DNA from: Lysobacter arseniciresistens ZS79
GTDB taxonomy: Bacteria; Pseudomonadota; Gammaproteobacteria; Xanthomonadales; Xanthomonadaceae
Assembly (NCBI RefSeq): GCF_000768335.1
Contig: NZ_AVPT01000019.1
Coordinates: 1-48,788 of the forward strand
DNA: 48,788 nucleotides
Direction of reading: 5' to 3'
Below the pieces are notes generated by a model. That model saw only the letters and a list, made by a program, of their open reading frames with translations. It did no database searches and was not told the DNA's origin. The translations under genes were made by a program, and so were the position numbers. Positions 37,332 to 45,795 of this stretch are shown piece after piece (within the stretch, counting starts at the first letter, position 1; every line of letters begins with the position of its first letter).

Positions 37332-37853
37332 TCACGCCGGGACGGGCAGTCCGGCCTCCAGTGACAGACCGTCCGCGTCGTCGCGCGTGCCGTGCGGCAT
37401 CGGCGTGACGGGGCCATGTCGCCAACCCAGCGGCCGACCGTCGCCATCCATCACCAGTACCACCGAGCGCGCACCGGCCAGTTCGGCGGCCAGCGTGCCG
37501 TCGGCGCCCATTGCCTGCGCGACCTCCGCGGCCGACACGTCATGGCGGCCCAGGCGCCGGTCGCGCCCGGCGAACCGCCGGCGGTTGTACTCGGCCCAGC
37601 CGATCAGCACGGTGGCGCAGCCCAGCAGCAACACCGGCAGCCACACCAGCAGGTCGGCATCGATGCGCTGTTTGGCCAGGTACAGCTCGATCGCGGCCAA
37701 CCGCACGCCCAGCACCCACAGCACCAGGGTCGCCAGCGGCAGCCACAGCCAGGCGTAGACGATCCACACCAGCAGCGTGGCCACGCGGTAGAACGTGCGC
37801 TGGACCCGCGGCTGCCGCTGCGGCATGTGGATGATGGCGGAGTGCGCTTTCAT
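37332..37853 (-). CDS. pgaD: Poly-N-acetylglucosamine synthesis protein PgaD
   Basis: PgaD forms the inner-membrane synthase complex with PgaC and is needed for c-di-GMP activation. The 173 residues have two membrane segments (YRVATLLVWIVYAWLWLPLATLVLWVLGVRL, about 20-50, and LLVWLPVLLLGCATVLIGWAEYNRRRF, about 67-93) and a cytoplasmic tail. ATG 37853 with GAGG upstream is preferred to GTG 37862. It is the last gene of pgaABCD, 10 nt after the pgaC stop. Confidence 0.85.
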   Translation of the reverse strand: MKAHSAIIHMPQRQPRVQRTFYRVATLLVWIVYAWLWLPLATLVLWVLGVRLAAIELYLAKQRIDADLLVWLPVLLLGCATVLIGWAEYNRRRFAGRDRRLGRHDVSAAEVAQAMGADGTLAAELAGARSVVLVMDGDGRPLGWRHGPVTPMPHGTRDDADGLSLEAGLPVPA

Positions 37854-37863
37854 CGGAGTCACC

Positions 37864-39111
37864 TCATCGATAGCCCCGGTCGGGGCTGGTCCACACCGCG
37901 AGTTGCCCGCGGCGCTTGAGCAGGGTGACCGGCACCGCCGCCAGCGTGGTTGCGAAGCTCAGCAACCAGTACGCGGCGGGGTACCAGATCATCCAGTAGT
38001 AGTAGCGGCCGATGCGCGGCTCGTAGCGGCGGTCGATCACCAGGCTGACGGCGAACTGCAGCAGGCACACCAGCGCCAGCACCACGCCGTGCCAGCCCGG
38101 CATCAGGCCGCCGTGCTCCCAGTGCGGTGGCAGCGGCGAGAACATGCCGATCACCCAGGCGACGATGATTCCCAGCATCACCACCGCCCACAGCAGGCTC
38201 AGCAGGTACTCGGCCAGCACGCCCCACATGCGGCGGCGGCGCCAGGTGAACAGCTTCACGCCGTGCCGCAGCAGCACCTCGACGCCGCCGCGGGCCCAGC
38301 GCAGGCGCTGCCGCCACAGCCCGCGCAGGGTCTCCGGCATCAGGATCCACGCCAGCGCGTTGGGCTCGTAGCGGATGTCCCAGTGCTCCATCTGCAGCCG
38401 CCAGCTGATGTCGATGTCCTCGGTCACCATGTCGTCGGACCAGTAGCCGACGTGGTGCAGGGCGGTCTTGCGGAACGCGGACACGACGCCGGAGATGGTG
38501 AACAGCCGGCCATAGCTGCGCTGGGCGCGCTTGATCATGCCGATGATCGAGGAGAACTCGCCGACCTGCAGCTTGCCCAGCAGGGTCGAGCGGTTGCGGA
38601 TGCGCGGGTTGCCGGTGACCGCGCCGACCCGCGGGCCGCTGCACAGGTGCCAGACCAGCCAGTGGCAGGCGTACTCGTCCAGCAACGCGTCGCCGTCGAT
38701 GCAGACCAGGTATTCCGAGCGCGACGCCAGCGCGCCCATCCGCAGCGCGTTGGCCTTGCCGAGGTTGCGGTCGAGGTGCACCGCGCGGACCTGCGGGTGG
38801 GACCGGGCGAGCGCGTCGAGGCGGGCGCCGGTGTCGTCGGTGCTGCCGTCGTTGATGGCGACGATCTCGAAATCGGGGTAGCGCTGGGCCAGCAGTGCGG
38901 CGATGGTCTCTTCGACGTTCTCGCCCTCGTTGTGGCAGGGCACCAGGATCGACACCGGCGGTGCCGGATCGAGCCGCGGCGGCTGGTCGCGCAGCGGCTT
39001 GCCGCGCTCGCGGCGCAGGTAGTAGTACACCCCGCCGGCCAGCCACAGGAACGACATCGCCACCGGGTACCAGAACGCGAATGCGAGCAACTCTGCGATG
39101 CCCATGGTCAT
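37864..39111 (-). CDS. pgaC: Poly-beta-1,6-N-acetylglucosamine synthase
   Basis: Family 2 glycosyltransferase that polymerises GlcNAc. The 415 residues show an N-terminal membrane segment, VSILVPCHNEGENVEETIAALL, INDGSTDDT, CIDGDALLDEYA (the DxD), TEDIDISWRLQ (TED base) and RQRLRWARGG (Q/RxxRW), followed by at least three C-terminal membrane segments. ATG 39111 overlaps the pgaB stop by 4 nt; ATG 39105 is an alternative. Confidence 0.95.
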   Translation of the reverse strand: MTMGIAELLAFAFWYPVAMSFLWLAGGVYYYLRRERGKPLRDQPPRLDPAPPVSILVPCHNEGENVEETIAALLAQRYPDFEIVAINDGSTDDTGARLDALARSHPQVRAVHLDRNLGKANALRMGALASRSEYLVCIDGDALLDEYACHWLVWHLCSGPRVGAVTGNPRIRNRSTLLGKLQVGEFSSIIGMIKRAQRSYGRLFTISGVVSAFRKTALHHVGYWSDDMVTEDIDISWRLQMEHWDIRYEPNALAWILMPETLRGLWRQRLRWARGGVEVLLRHGVKLFTWRRRRMWGVLAEYLLSLLWAVVMLGIIVAWVIGMFSPLPPHWEHGGLMPGWHGVVLALVCLLQFAVSLVIDRRYEPRIGRYYYWMIWYPAAYWLLSFATTLAAVPVTLLKRRGQLAVWTSPDRGYR

Positions 39112-40991
39112 GGCTCCGGATACGGGAAGCTGCGCGCGGAGATCGCCTCGCGCGCGGTGTCCAGCGGCGGGTGGTCGCGCAGGAAGTCGTCGGGGTAGTA
39201 CGCGAGGTGGCGCACGCCTTGCGCCTGCAGCCGCAGGCCGGTGTCGACGATGCCGGCGCCGGGTACCTGGGCCTCGTCGCCGCTGGCACGCCAGTCGACC
39301 GTCTGCAGCTGGAACACGGTGCGATCCAGCGCGCCCGGCGTGGCCGCCACCTGCGTTGCAAGACGGTCGAGCCAGGCCTCCGGGTCACCGCCGCGCTCCA
39401 TCCACGGCATCGCCATCACCACGGTGTAGTCATAGGCCCGCAGGAACGCCGGCAGGCTTTGTGCGAACCACGCCTCGCTCCGTGGCTCCAGCACCGGCCG
39501 CGCGAACAGGTTGCGCGAGGTCGCCAGCTTCGGCCGCCAGCGCTCGGCGGCGCGGTGCAACTCGCGGGTGAAGTCGACCAGGTAAGCGGTGCGCGCGGCC
39601 GGGTCGTGCGGGAACAGCGCCGGCAGCTCGCCCTCGCGCAGCAGCGCGTCGTCGTGGAAGTGGAGGCCGGCGATCGGGCTGGCGATCGCGAGGTCCTCGT
39701 AGATGTCTGCGACCAGCCGGCGGACGACCGGGTTGGTCGGGTCCAGCCGGAACACCTCGTCGGGGTCGCGGCCCGGCAACGCCAGCGCCTCGGCGTGGGC
39801 CGGCCTGAAGGCGAGCACCGGCAGCCACGCGTGCACCTGTACGTGGGCACGGGTGGACAGCTGCCACGCGACCCGGTTGAACAGGTCGGCGCGCATCGGC
39901 AGGTGGCGGTTGGGGAAGTACAGCGCGTCGGCGGCACCGTCGCCGTCGGGGTCGGCGAAGGCCTGTAGGAACACGTGGCTCGGCCGCACCCGGTACATGC
40001 GCTCGATCAGCGCGTCGAGGTTGCGCTCGACCTGCGCCGGGTCGGGGTCGTGGATGTAGTCGAGGTCGACCTGCACCGCGCGCATCGGGTCGACGCTGTC
40101 GGGGGTGTCGCGCAGTTCGGCGACCAGCTCCACCACGTCCGGGTTGCCGACCACCAGCAGCCGCGCCAGTCCGTGCAGGTCGGCGCCGGCCAGCCGCTCC
40201 TGCGCCGCTCCCACGAGGTCGAACGAGATCCGCATCCCGAGGTCGTCGGCCAGCGCGTTGGTGCGCTGGCTGTAGGCCGCGTACGGCCAGATCACGGCGC
40301 GTGGCGGCTGGCCGAGTTCGCGCTTGATCGCCGCGACGCTGGCGGCGAGATCGGCGCGCACGCGGGCGAGGTACTCAGCCTCGGTCTCGTGCCGGCCGCT
40401 GCCCGGGTCGTAAGTGCGCGTGACCGCCGCCGGGATCAGGTTGCCCTGCGGGTTGGAGCGCGCTCCATAGTGCATGCCGTGGGTGTGCGAGGCGACCTCG
40501 ACCAGCCCGCTGGCCTGCATCTCGCGCAGTTGCGCCCAGGTCAGGAAGTCGTCGCCGTCGTGGGAGGCGGGACCGGCGTAGTTGACGTGCTCGCCGGTGG
40601 GCAGGTCGACCCAGCCGGTCACCGGGGCGACCACGGCCGGGAAGCCATACGCCCGCAACAGCGGGAACGCGTGCGTGTAGGCGCTGCGCAGGCCGTCGTC
40701 GATGGTGATCAGGACCGCGCGTTCGGGCAGCGGGCGCTCACCGCGCGAGGCGGCTTCCAGGTCGTCCAGATCGACCGCGACGTAGCCGTTGCCGTGCAGC
40801 CAGTCGAGGTGGGCGGCGAAGTTCTGGGTGCTGGTGGCGTATGCGTCAGCGTCGCCGTGGCGGGCCACGTCGTCGCGGATGTCGTGGTAGCTGAGCACCA
40901 GCAGCGAGGCCGACGCCGGCGCGGCGGACAGCCCGCCGAGCACCAGCGCGAACGCCAGCAGCAGCCGGATGCATGGATGCGTGCGGGCCAT
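39108..40991 (-). CDS. pgaB: Poly-N-acetylglucosamine N-deacetylase
   Basis: PgaB partly deacetylates the polymer in the periplasm to allow export. The 627-residue protein has a Sec signal (LLLAFALVLGGLSAAPASAS), then the NodB-type deacetylase domain: LSYHDI, TIDDGLRSAY (metal and catalytic Asp), SHTHGMHYG (metal His). A C-terminal glycoside-hydrolase-like domain (about 300-610) follows, as in E. coli. Unlike E. coli PgaB, no lipobox cysteine is visible, so it may be soluble or held by its signal. ATG 40991, 1 nt from the pgaA stop. Confidence 0.94.
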   Translation of the reverse strand: MARTHPCIRLLLAFALVLGGLSAAPASASLLVLSYHDIRDDVARHGDADAYATSTQNFAAHLDWLHGNGYVAVDLDDLEAASRGERPLPERAVLITIDDGLRSAYTHAFPLLRAYGFPAVVAPVTGWVDLPTGEHVNYAGPASHDGDDFLTWAQLREMQASGLVEVASHTHGMHYGARSNPQGNLIPAAVTRTYDPGSGRHETEAEYLARVRADLAASVAAIKRELGQPPRAVIWPYAAYSQRTNALADDLGMRISFDLVGAAQERLAGADLHGLARLLVVGNPDVVELVAELRDTPDSVDPMRAVQVDLDYIHDPDPAQVERNLDALIERMYRVRPSHVFLQAFADPDGDGAADALYFPNRHLPMRADLFNRVAWQLSTRAHVQVHAWLPVLAFRPAHAEALALPGRDPDEVFRLDPTNPVVRRLVADIYEDLAIASPIAGLHFHDDALLREGELPALFPHDPAARTAYLVDFTRELHRAAERWRPKLATSRNLFARPVLEPRSEAWFAQSLPAFLRAYDYTVVMAMPWMERGGDPEAWLDRLATQVAATPGALDRTVFQLQTVDWRASGDEAQVPGAGIVDTGLRLQAQGVRHLAYYPDDFLRDHPPLDTAREAISARSFPYPEP

Positions 40992-40992
40992 C

Positions 40993-43083
40993 TCACTCCC
41001 CCCAGTGGAAACGGATGTCGAACGCGACGCGGCGCTCGCGGTTGCCGTCGTAGACCGGTCGCGACCAGGTCACGCCGTAGTCGAGGCTGCGGCCGTGGCC
41101 GAGCGCCCAGACGTGCCGGTAGTGCGCCGACGGCACCCACGCACTGCCGGATCCGTCCTGCCAGTACTGCCCGCCGGCCAGCCCGAACTGCTGGGCGAAG
41201 CCGTGGTCGTAGCGCTGCCAGTGGCGGGTTTCCAGCTGGGCACCGACGGTCCAGCCGGCGTCGCGCGACGGGTTGAAGTAGGGCGCGTCGTCGCGGCTGC
41301 CGCGGCCGGTGTGGGCCTGGCCGGACAGGTCCAGCCGCAGCCGTGGCCGCACCAGCACGGCGTGGTGGCCGTCGAGCGACAGCGACTCGCGGCGGTTGCC
41401 GTCGTCGTAGCGCCACTGCCGCAGCTCGGCACCGAGGCCGGTGCGGGTGTCGTGCGCCCACAGCAGCCCGATCGCGGCAGTGTCGGCGAGGATGCCGGCC
41501 TCGCGCGCCTGCAGCGACGCGCCGGGCGCGTTATGCGCGACTTCGATGCGGGCCTGCCAGTGGTCGTTGAATCGCCAGCCCGCGGTTAGTCCCGCGCCGG
41601 TGGCGTCGACCGACGGGGAACCGGCACGGCGCTCGTCGCTGCGCGCGACCTGCAGCTCCCAGTCGAGCCGGTCATGGCGGTAGCGCAGGCCGATGCCGTG
41701 GCGCAGGTCTCGCACGCGGCCTCCGCCCGCCTCGTCGAACTCGGCCCAGCGCTCCTGCCGGAACGCCCCGACGCGCCAGCGGTCGCCCAGCAGCGGCGAG
41801 TACACCGACACGTCATGGCCGCCGTCGCGGTTGCCCAGCGGCGAGGCCGCCACGCCCCCGTCGCCATCGCCGCGACCGGACTCGAAACCGGCATCGACCT
41901 GCCAGCCGGTGCGCTGCCGGAACTGGTCGTGCAGCCGGCGCGCGTGGACGTTGTCCGGCCAGGTGGCGAGCAGTTCGTCGTGCGCTTCGCGGGCGGCGCG
42001 CAGGCGGCCCAGCCCGGCCAGTGCCTCGACCCGGCCGATCCGCGCTTCCAGATTGCGCGGGTCCTGCGTGTGGGCGACCTCGAAACGCCGCAGCGCCGCG
42101 GTCGGGCGGCCGCGCTGCAGGGCGACGATGCCGAGCTTCGCCTGCAGGTCGGGGCTGGACGGCGCCATCGCCGCCATCGGCGCAAGCATCGCCTCGGCCG
42201 TGGCGGGATCCTCGGAGTAGGCGCGGACCATCGCCAGGTTGGTCTCGGCGGCGTAGCGGTTCCAGTTGGGGTCCGCAATGCGGGCACCGGGCGCGCGCAG
42301 CCATGCCGGCTGCGCCGCGACGATGCTCGACAGGTGCGCGTCGGCATCCTCGTGGCGGCCGCTTTCCAGATACGCGTAGGCCAGCACGACCTGGGTGTCG
42401 ATGTCGTCGGGCAGGGCGCCGACGGCCTGTTCCAGCGCTTCCGCCGCTTCGCGCGGGTGGCGGCTGGCCAGCAGCGAGTCGCCAGCCGCGGCCAACGCGT
42501 AGGGCGGCAGTTCGACACCGCTGTCGCGCAGGGTCCGGTACAGCGCGGCGGCCTGTTCGTGCTGCTCCAGCCCGTTGAGGACCACCAGCCGGTCGAACTG
42601 CCGGCGCGCGGTGGCCGGCCCGGGTATGCGGGCGGCGGCGGCCTCGGCGCGCTGCATGTCGCGCAGCCGGTCGGACTCCGACAGCGGGCGCGTACCGCCC
42701 CAGACCGCGAGTCGGGCGATGCGGTTGGCCTGCAGGCGATCATGCTCGGCGCGGTCGAACAACTCCGGACGTGCCTGCAGCAGCGCCCAGGCGCGGTCGG
42801 CGCTGCCGAGGTCGGCGAGGGTGAGCGTGCGCAGGCGGTACAGGTCGCCGTCGGCGGGCGAGGCCGCCTGCAGCCGCTCGTAGATGGCGAGGGCGTCGAG
42901 CCAGTCGCCGCGCGCGCGTGCCTGCGCGGCACGTTCCAGCGCGGCGGCGGCCGACGGGCTGGTGTCGGCGGAGTCGCCGGCCGCAGCGGGCGCGTACGGC
43001 CCGGCCGCAACGACGGCGGGCGTCGCGCTCCCCAGGCAAAACGCCACGGCGGCGCACAGCCGCATTCGGCGCGCGTAGGTCAT
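40993..43083 (-). CDS. pgaA: Poly-N-acetylglucosamine outer membrane export porin PgaA
   Basis: PgaA exports the polymer through a beta-barrel. The 696 residues have a signal peptide (AAVAFCLGSATPAVVAAG), an Ala-rich TPR superhelix (about 45-430) and a C-terminal barrel (about 435-696) of alternating aromatic strands ending DIRFHWGE. It is somewhat shorter than E. coli PgaA (807). ATG 43083 has AGGGGG 10-15 nt upstream. First gene of pgaABCD. Confidence 0.9.
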   Translation of the reverse strand: MTYARRMRLCAAVAFCLGSATPAVVAAGPYAPAAAGDSADTSPSAAAALERAAQARARGDWLDALAIYERLQAASPADGDLYRLRTLTLADLGSADRAWALLQARPELFDRAEHDRLQANRIARLAVWGGTRPLSESDRLRDMQRAEAAAARIPGPATARRQFDRLVVLNGLEQHEQAAALYRTLRDSGVELPPYALAAAGDSLLASRHPREAAEALEQAVGALPDDIDTQVVLAYAYLESGRHEDADAHLSSIVAAQPAWLRAPGARIADPNWNRYAAETNLAMVRAYSEDPATAEAMLAPMAAMAPSSPDLQAKLGIVALQRGRPTAALRRFEVAHTQDPRNLEARIGRVEALAGLGRLRAAREAHDELLATWPDNVHARRLHDQFRQRTGWQVDAGFESGRGDGDGGVAASPLGNRDGGHDVSVYSPLLGDRWRVGAFRQERWAEFDEAGGGRVRDLRHGIGLRYRHDRLDWELQVARSDERRAGSPSVDATGAGLTAGWRFNDHWQARIEVAHNAPGASLQAREAGILADTAAIGLLWAHDTRTGLGAELRQWRYDDGNRRESLSLDGHHAVLVRPRLRLDLSGQAHTGRGSRDDAPYFNPSRDAGWTVGAQLETRHWQRYDHGFAQQFGLAGGQYWQDGSGSAWVPSAHYRHVWALGHGRSLDYGVTWSRPVYDGNRERRVAFDIRFHWGE

Positions 43084-43110
43084 CTGGGTGTTTCCCCCTG
43101 TGGTACTGCG

Positions 43111-43155
43111 CCGGCCACTTGGCCGGTTGCGGGATATTACGTGACGGGGGTCACG
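43111..43155 (-). promoter_or_regulatory. Candidate pga promoter and operator
   Basis: On the minus strand TAATAT (43138-43133) could be the -10 of pgaA. An inverted repeat CGTGAC-N4-GTCACG (43140-43155) covers the -35/spacer, and a second, CCGGCC-N4-GGCCGG (43111-43126), lies downstream. No convincing -35 is seen, which would fit an activated or repressed promoter. Confidence 0.4.
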
Positions 43156-43222
43156 AACAGGCCACGGGATCGGCCCTGCGAGGCCCGCCGTAGGACGGAC
43201 ACTCCGGTAGCCGGACACGAAA

Positions 43223-43243
43223 AAGCCGGCGCTGGGCCGGCTT
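43223..43243 (-). terminator. Chromosomal terminator of the former tRNA-Pro gene
   Basis: A perfect 8-bp stem (43223-43230 with 43236-43243), loop GCTGG. On the minus strand it is followed by TTTTTCGTG, so it terminates transcription coming from the tRNA-Pro side. Confidence 0.8.
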
Positions 43244-43262
43244 GTTTGCGTTCTGCATTGAT

Positions 43263-43307
43263 TGGTCGGGGAGACAGGATTTGAACATGCGACTTCTACG
43301 TCCCGAA
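43263..43307 (-). pseudogene. 3' fragment of tRNA-Pro(CGG), attachment-site half of the integrated element
   Basis: On the minus strand 45 nt read as the anticodon loop TTCGGGA (anticodon CGG), the 3' anticodon stem CGTAG, variable loop, T arm with TTCAAAT, acceptor CTCCCCG, discriminator A and CCA. The 5' half is missing; unrelated sequence starts after 43307. The T stem has one mismatch (pair 52-62), so it is not a working gene. The break at the anticodon loop is where many tyrosine integrases recombine. Confidence 0.85.
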
Positions 43308-43400
43308 CCTAATTGATACCCGTTTGAGGTCAGTGGGTTACAGCGTAAGTTGCTGATCTAGTGGGTAATTCGGTTTCGCACCGTTTCGCGATACTCTGTG

Positions 43401-43422
43401 TTTTGCAGACATTTTGCAGACA
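43401..43422 (+). repeat. Perfect tandem 11-mer upstream of the integrase
   Basis: TTTTGCAGACA occurs twice back to back (43401-43411 and 43412-43422), ending 11 nt before the integrase ATG. Position and form suit integrase arm-type binding sites or autoregulation. Confidence 0.7.
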
Positions 43423-43433
43423 CGGAGCGGACA

Positions 43434-44660
43434 ATGCCCACGATCACCCGCTTGCCGCTGACCCGCGCCAAGGTCGAGGCCGCGAAGCCTGAGCCTAGCC
43501 CGTACTGGCTGCGCGACGCCACGGTCCCCGGTTTGGCCCTGCGGGTGCTGCCCAGCGGAAAGCGGACCTATAGCGTCCTGTGGGGCAGGGGGCGGGCCAA
43601 GGCGGTCGGCGACCATCCCGTGATGACGCTGGAGGGCGCCAGGACCACGGCCCGCAAGCTGCTGGCAGAGATCGCCGAGCACGGGGCGCCCCTGTCCACC
43701 CTGCAACGCCGGCAGGCCGACCGGGGGCTGACGTGGGGGCGATACCTCGCTGACCACTACGGGCCGCACGTTGAGGCCACGGCCAAGGCAGGCGCGGCGA
43801 CGCTGGCATCGCTGCGAAAGCAGTTCGCCGAGTGGGACGACAAGCTACTGACCAGCATCACCCGCGCGGACTTCGACGCGGTGAAGGTGAAGCGGATCAA
43901 GCAGGGCCGGACGCCGGCCACGATCAACCGAGACTTGGACCGGGCCAAGGCGGCGTTGTCCAAGGCGGAGGAATGGGACCTGCTGCCGGTGAACCCGCTC
44001 CGAGGCGTGAAGCGGATCAAGCGCGAGATCGGAGAGCGGGTGCGGTATCTGGAGCCGAAGGAGGAGAAACGGCTCAGGATGGCCCTGGATCGACGCGAGA
44101 GGGCTGCGCAGGAAAAACGGCTGTCAGGGGACGCTTGGCGAAAGGTGCGCCGTAGAGAACCGCTGGGAGCGTTTAAGGGCTATTCGGACCATTTGGCGCC
44201 GATGGTGCTGGTGGCGATCAATACCGGACTCAGGCGCGGCGAGCTGCTGCAACTGACCTGGGCCGACGTGGATTTGAGGGCCAAGCGGGTGACGGTGCAA
44301 GCCGGCTATGCCAAGAGCGGCAAGGCCCGCCACGTCCCGCTCAATTCGGAGGCTGCTGCCGTCCTGAAACGGTGGAAGCAACAGCGCAAGGGCGACGGCC
44401 TGGTGTTCCCCGGAGCCGGCGGCGGGCGCATGACGAACATCAACAAGTCATGGGCCGGGCTGGTCGAGGCTGCCGAGCTAGAGGGCTTCCGGTTCCACGA
44501 CCTGCGACATACGTTCGCGTCCAAGCTGGTCATGGCCGAGATCGACCTCAACACCGTGCGCGAGCTGCTCGGCCACGGCGACATCAAGATGACTTTGCGG
44601 TACGCCCACCTCGCGCCGGCCCACCGGGCGGCTGCGGTTGAGGTGCTGGTAGGACGCTAG
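43434..44660 (+). CDS. int: Tyrosine recombinase, P4-type integrase
   Basis: It integrates and excises the element at tRNA-Pro. The 408 residues have an N-terminal arm-binding domain of the DUF4102 type (YWLRDATVPGLALRVLPSGKRTYS), a core-binding SAM-like domain (about 100-190) and the catalytic domain with Arg in NTGLRRGELLQL, Lys in AGYAKSGKAR, HDLRHTFAS (HxxR) and LGHGDIKMTLRYAH (His and Tyr). All catalytic residues are present. ATG 43434 has GGAGCGG upstream. Its TAG overlaps the stop of the convergent Arc-like gene. Confidence 0.96.
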   Translation: MPTITRLPLTRAKVEAAKPEPSPYWLRDATVPGLALRVLPSGKRTYSVLWGRGRAKAVGDHPVMTLEGARTTARKLLAEIAEHGAPLSTLQRRQADRGLTWGRYLADHYGPHVEATAKAGAATLASLRKQFAEWDDKLLTSITRADFDAVKVKRIKQGRTPATINRDLDRAKAALSKAEEWDLLPVNPLRGVKRIKREIGERVRYLEPKEEKRLRMALDRRERAAQEKRLSGDAWRKVRRREPLGAFKGYSDHLAPMVLVAINTGLRRGELLQLTWADVDLRAKRVTVQAGYAKSGKARHVPLNSEAAAVLKRWKQQRKGDGLVFPGAGGGRMTNINKSWAGLVEAAELEGFRFHDLRHTFASKLVMAEIDLNTVRELLGHGDIKMTLRYAHLAPAHRAAAVEVLVGR

Positions 44661-45025
44661 CTAGTCGTGCCCGGCAGGGGGACGTTCTGATACATCGGCG
44701 TCAGCTCGTCTTCCAAGGTGTTGATGGCGTCAATCAGTGCCCGCATCTCGCGGTCGATCGTGGCCCTCCGGTCGGGGTCGGGGGTCCCGTTCTCCCTCTC
44801 TCGCTGCCACTTCCACTGAAGATGCGCCAAGCGGCTCTTGAACGCCGCTAGATCGCGCTGTCGGCCCTCCAGCACCAGCAGATCGTAGGACTTGGGGAAG
44901 CTCTCCTCTAGGCGATGAACGATCTCTGCGTTGAGTGAACGCCCCGCATCGCTGGCCGCCTGCTCGATCTTTTCCCTAAGGGCTGGGGGCATCCGAAGCC
45001 CGAACGGATTTATGTCTCTGCTCAT
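44657..45025 (-). CDS. Arc-like ribbon-helix-helix regulator
   Basis: The 122-residue product has an N-terminal RHH domain of the Arc type (FGLRMPPALREKIEQAASDAGRSLNAEIVHRLEES), whose beta strand and helices bind DNA as dimers, then a charged coiled-coil extension (about 50-115) that may drive oligomerisation. It diverges from the excisionase-like operon; three operator-like repeats lie in between, so it probably represses itself and that operon. Confidence 0.88.
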   Translation of the reverse strand: MSRDINPFGLRMPPALREKIEQAASDAGRSLNAEIVHRLEESFPKSYDLLVLEGRQRDLAAFKSRLAHLQWKWQRERENGTPDPDRRATIDREMRALIDAINTLEDELTPMYQNVPLPGTTS

Positions 45026-45035
45026 GTGCAGAGCA

Positions 45036-45093
45036 TAGCTGCACCGTGTGTTGACTTCATAGCTACACCGTGAAACTATCGCTTCACCGTGTA
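45036..45093. promoter_or_regulatory. Three direct copies of an operator-like repeat
   Basis: TAGCTGCACCGTGTG (45036-45050), TAGCTACACCGTGAA (45060-45074) and TCGCTTCACCGTGTA (45079-45093) share the core CACCGTG with flanking similarity; start-to-start distances are 24 and 19 bp. They cover the divergent promoter region of the Arc-like gene and the early operon. Confidence 0.75.
45051..45079 (+). promoter_or_regulatory. Rightward early promoter of the element
   Basis: TTGACT (45051-45056), a 17-nt spacer and AACTAT (45074-45079). The spacer contains the second operator copy and the first and third copies abut it, so repressor binding would block RNA polymerase. Confidence 0.6.
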
Positions 45094-45128
45094 ACTACGC
45101 GCGGCAACACCAAGTGGAACCATCTGAC

Positions 45129-45332
45129 ATGAACGCTCCCAAGCGACTGAGCTACACCGTAGACGAAGCCTGCGACGTGACCGGCTTCAACCGAAACCAG
45201 TTCTACCGAGCCATCGCCGATGGCGACCTGACGACCTTCAAGGTCGGCCGGCGCCGGATGGTGAGTGCCAAGGCGTTGGAGGACTTCATCAAGCGGCTGG
45301 AGAGCCGGGCGCAGGGGAGGGACGCCGCATGA
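45129..45332 (+). CDS. Excisionase/AlpA-like helix-turn-helix protein
   Basis: The 67 residues fit a MerR-like HTH of excisionases: LSYTVDEACDVTGFNRNQFYRAIADGDLTTFKVGRRRMVSAKALEDFIKRL, where the TTFKVGRRR wing is typical. It likely bends DNA for excision and may also regulate int. ATG 45129 is preferred; GTG 45114 in frame is possible. First of four genes linked by ATGA overlaps. Confidence 0.82.
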   Translation: MNAPKRLSYTVDEACDVTGFNRNQFYRAIADGDLTTFKVGRRRMVSAKALEDFIKRLESRAQGRDAA

Positions 45333-45556
45333 ACGCCTATCCCGTGAGCACCTATCCAGAGTTCGACATGAACGAAGCGCAGGAATGCGTAGAGCGGGCA
45401 CGCGGCATCGTGGAAATGATCGGCCCGTACCTATCGCAGATGCTTGGCCCGGAGGATGCCCGTGCGGTGCTGGGTGGCGTGTGGGCTGCCAGCGACTTGC
45501 TGGACCGGCTGGCCGTGATGACCGGCTTAGACCCGAAGCCGGAGGCGCAGCCATGA
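45329..45556 (+). CDS. Small unknown protein of the integrated element
   Basis: I do not recognise this 75-residue, acidic and helical protein. It overlaps the excisionase-like gene and the next gene by 4 nt each, which is the main evidence that it is translated. No membrane segment. Confidence 0.6.
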   Translation: MNAYPVSTYPEFDMNEAQECVERARGIVEMIGPYLSQMLGPEDARAVLGGVWAASDLLDRLAVMTGLDPKPEAQP

Positions 45557-45795
45557 GCCGGCGCGAGTCCGACCCCTACGAGCGCATCGTCACCCGCGTG
45601 GAGGGGATCAAGGCCATCGGGGTGCTGGCGGATTCGGCCATCGCTGGCGGCGGCGTCATCGCTGGCGGTGGCGTCCTTCAGGGACCGTGGCACGCCCTTT
45701 GGTACTTCATGGGCCAAGTGGCGGACGAGATCGAGGCCGACGCGCGGCTTCTATCGGACGCGGCCCCCAATTCATCAGAGGAAAGCATCGCATGA
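45553..45795 (+). CDS. Small unknown protein with a Gly-rich hydrophobic centre
   Basis: The 80-residue product has acidic ends and a central stretch ADSAIAGGGVIAGGGVLQG followed by PWHALWYFMG. It could contact membrane or pack as a glycine-rich helix; function unknown. It overlaps both neighbours by 4 nt. Confidence 0.6.
   Translation: MSRRESDPYERIVTRVEGIKAIGVLADSAIAGGGVIAGGGVLQGPWHALWYFMGQVADEIEADARLLSDAAPNSSEESIA

Noticed and set aside
43263-43307. Functional tRNA-Pro
   Set aside because: Only the 3' 45 nt are present; D arm and 5' acceptor strand are missing and the T stem has a mismatch.
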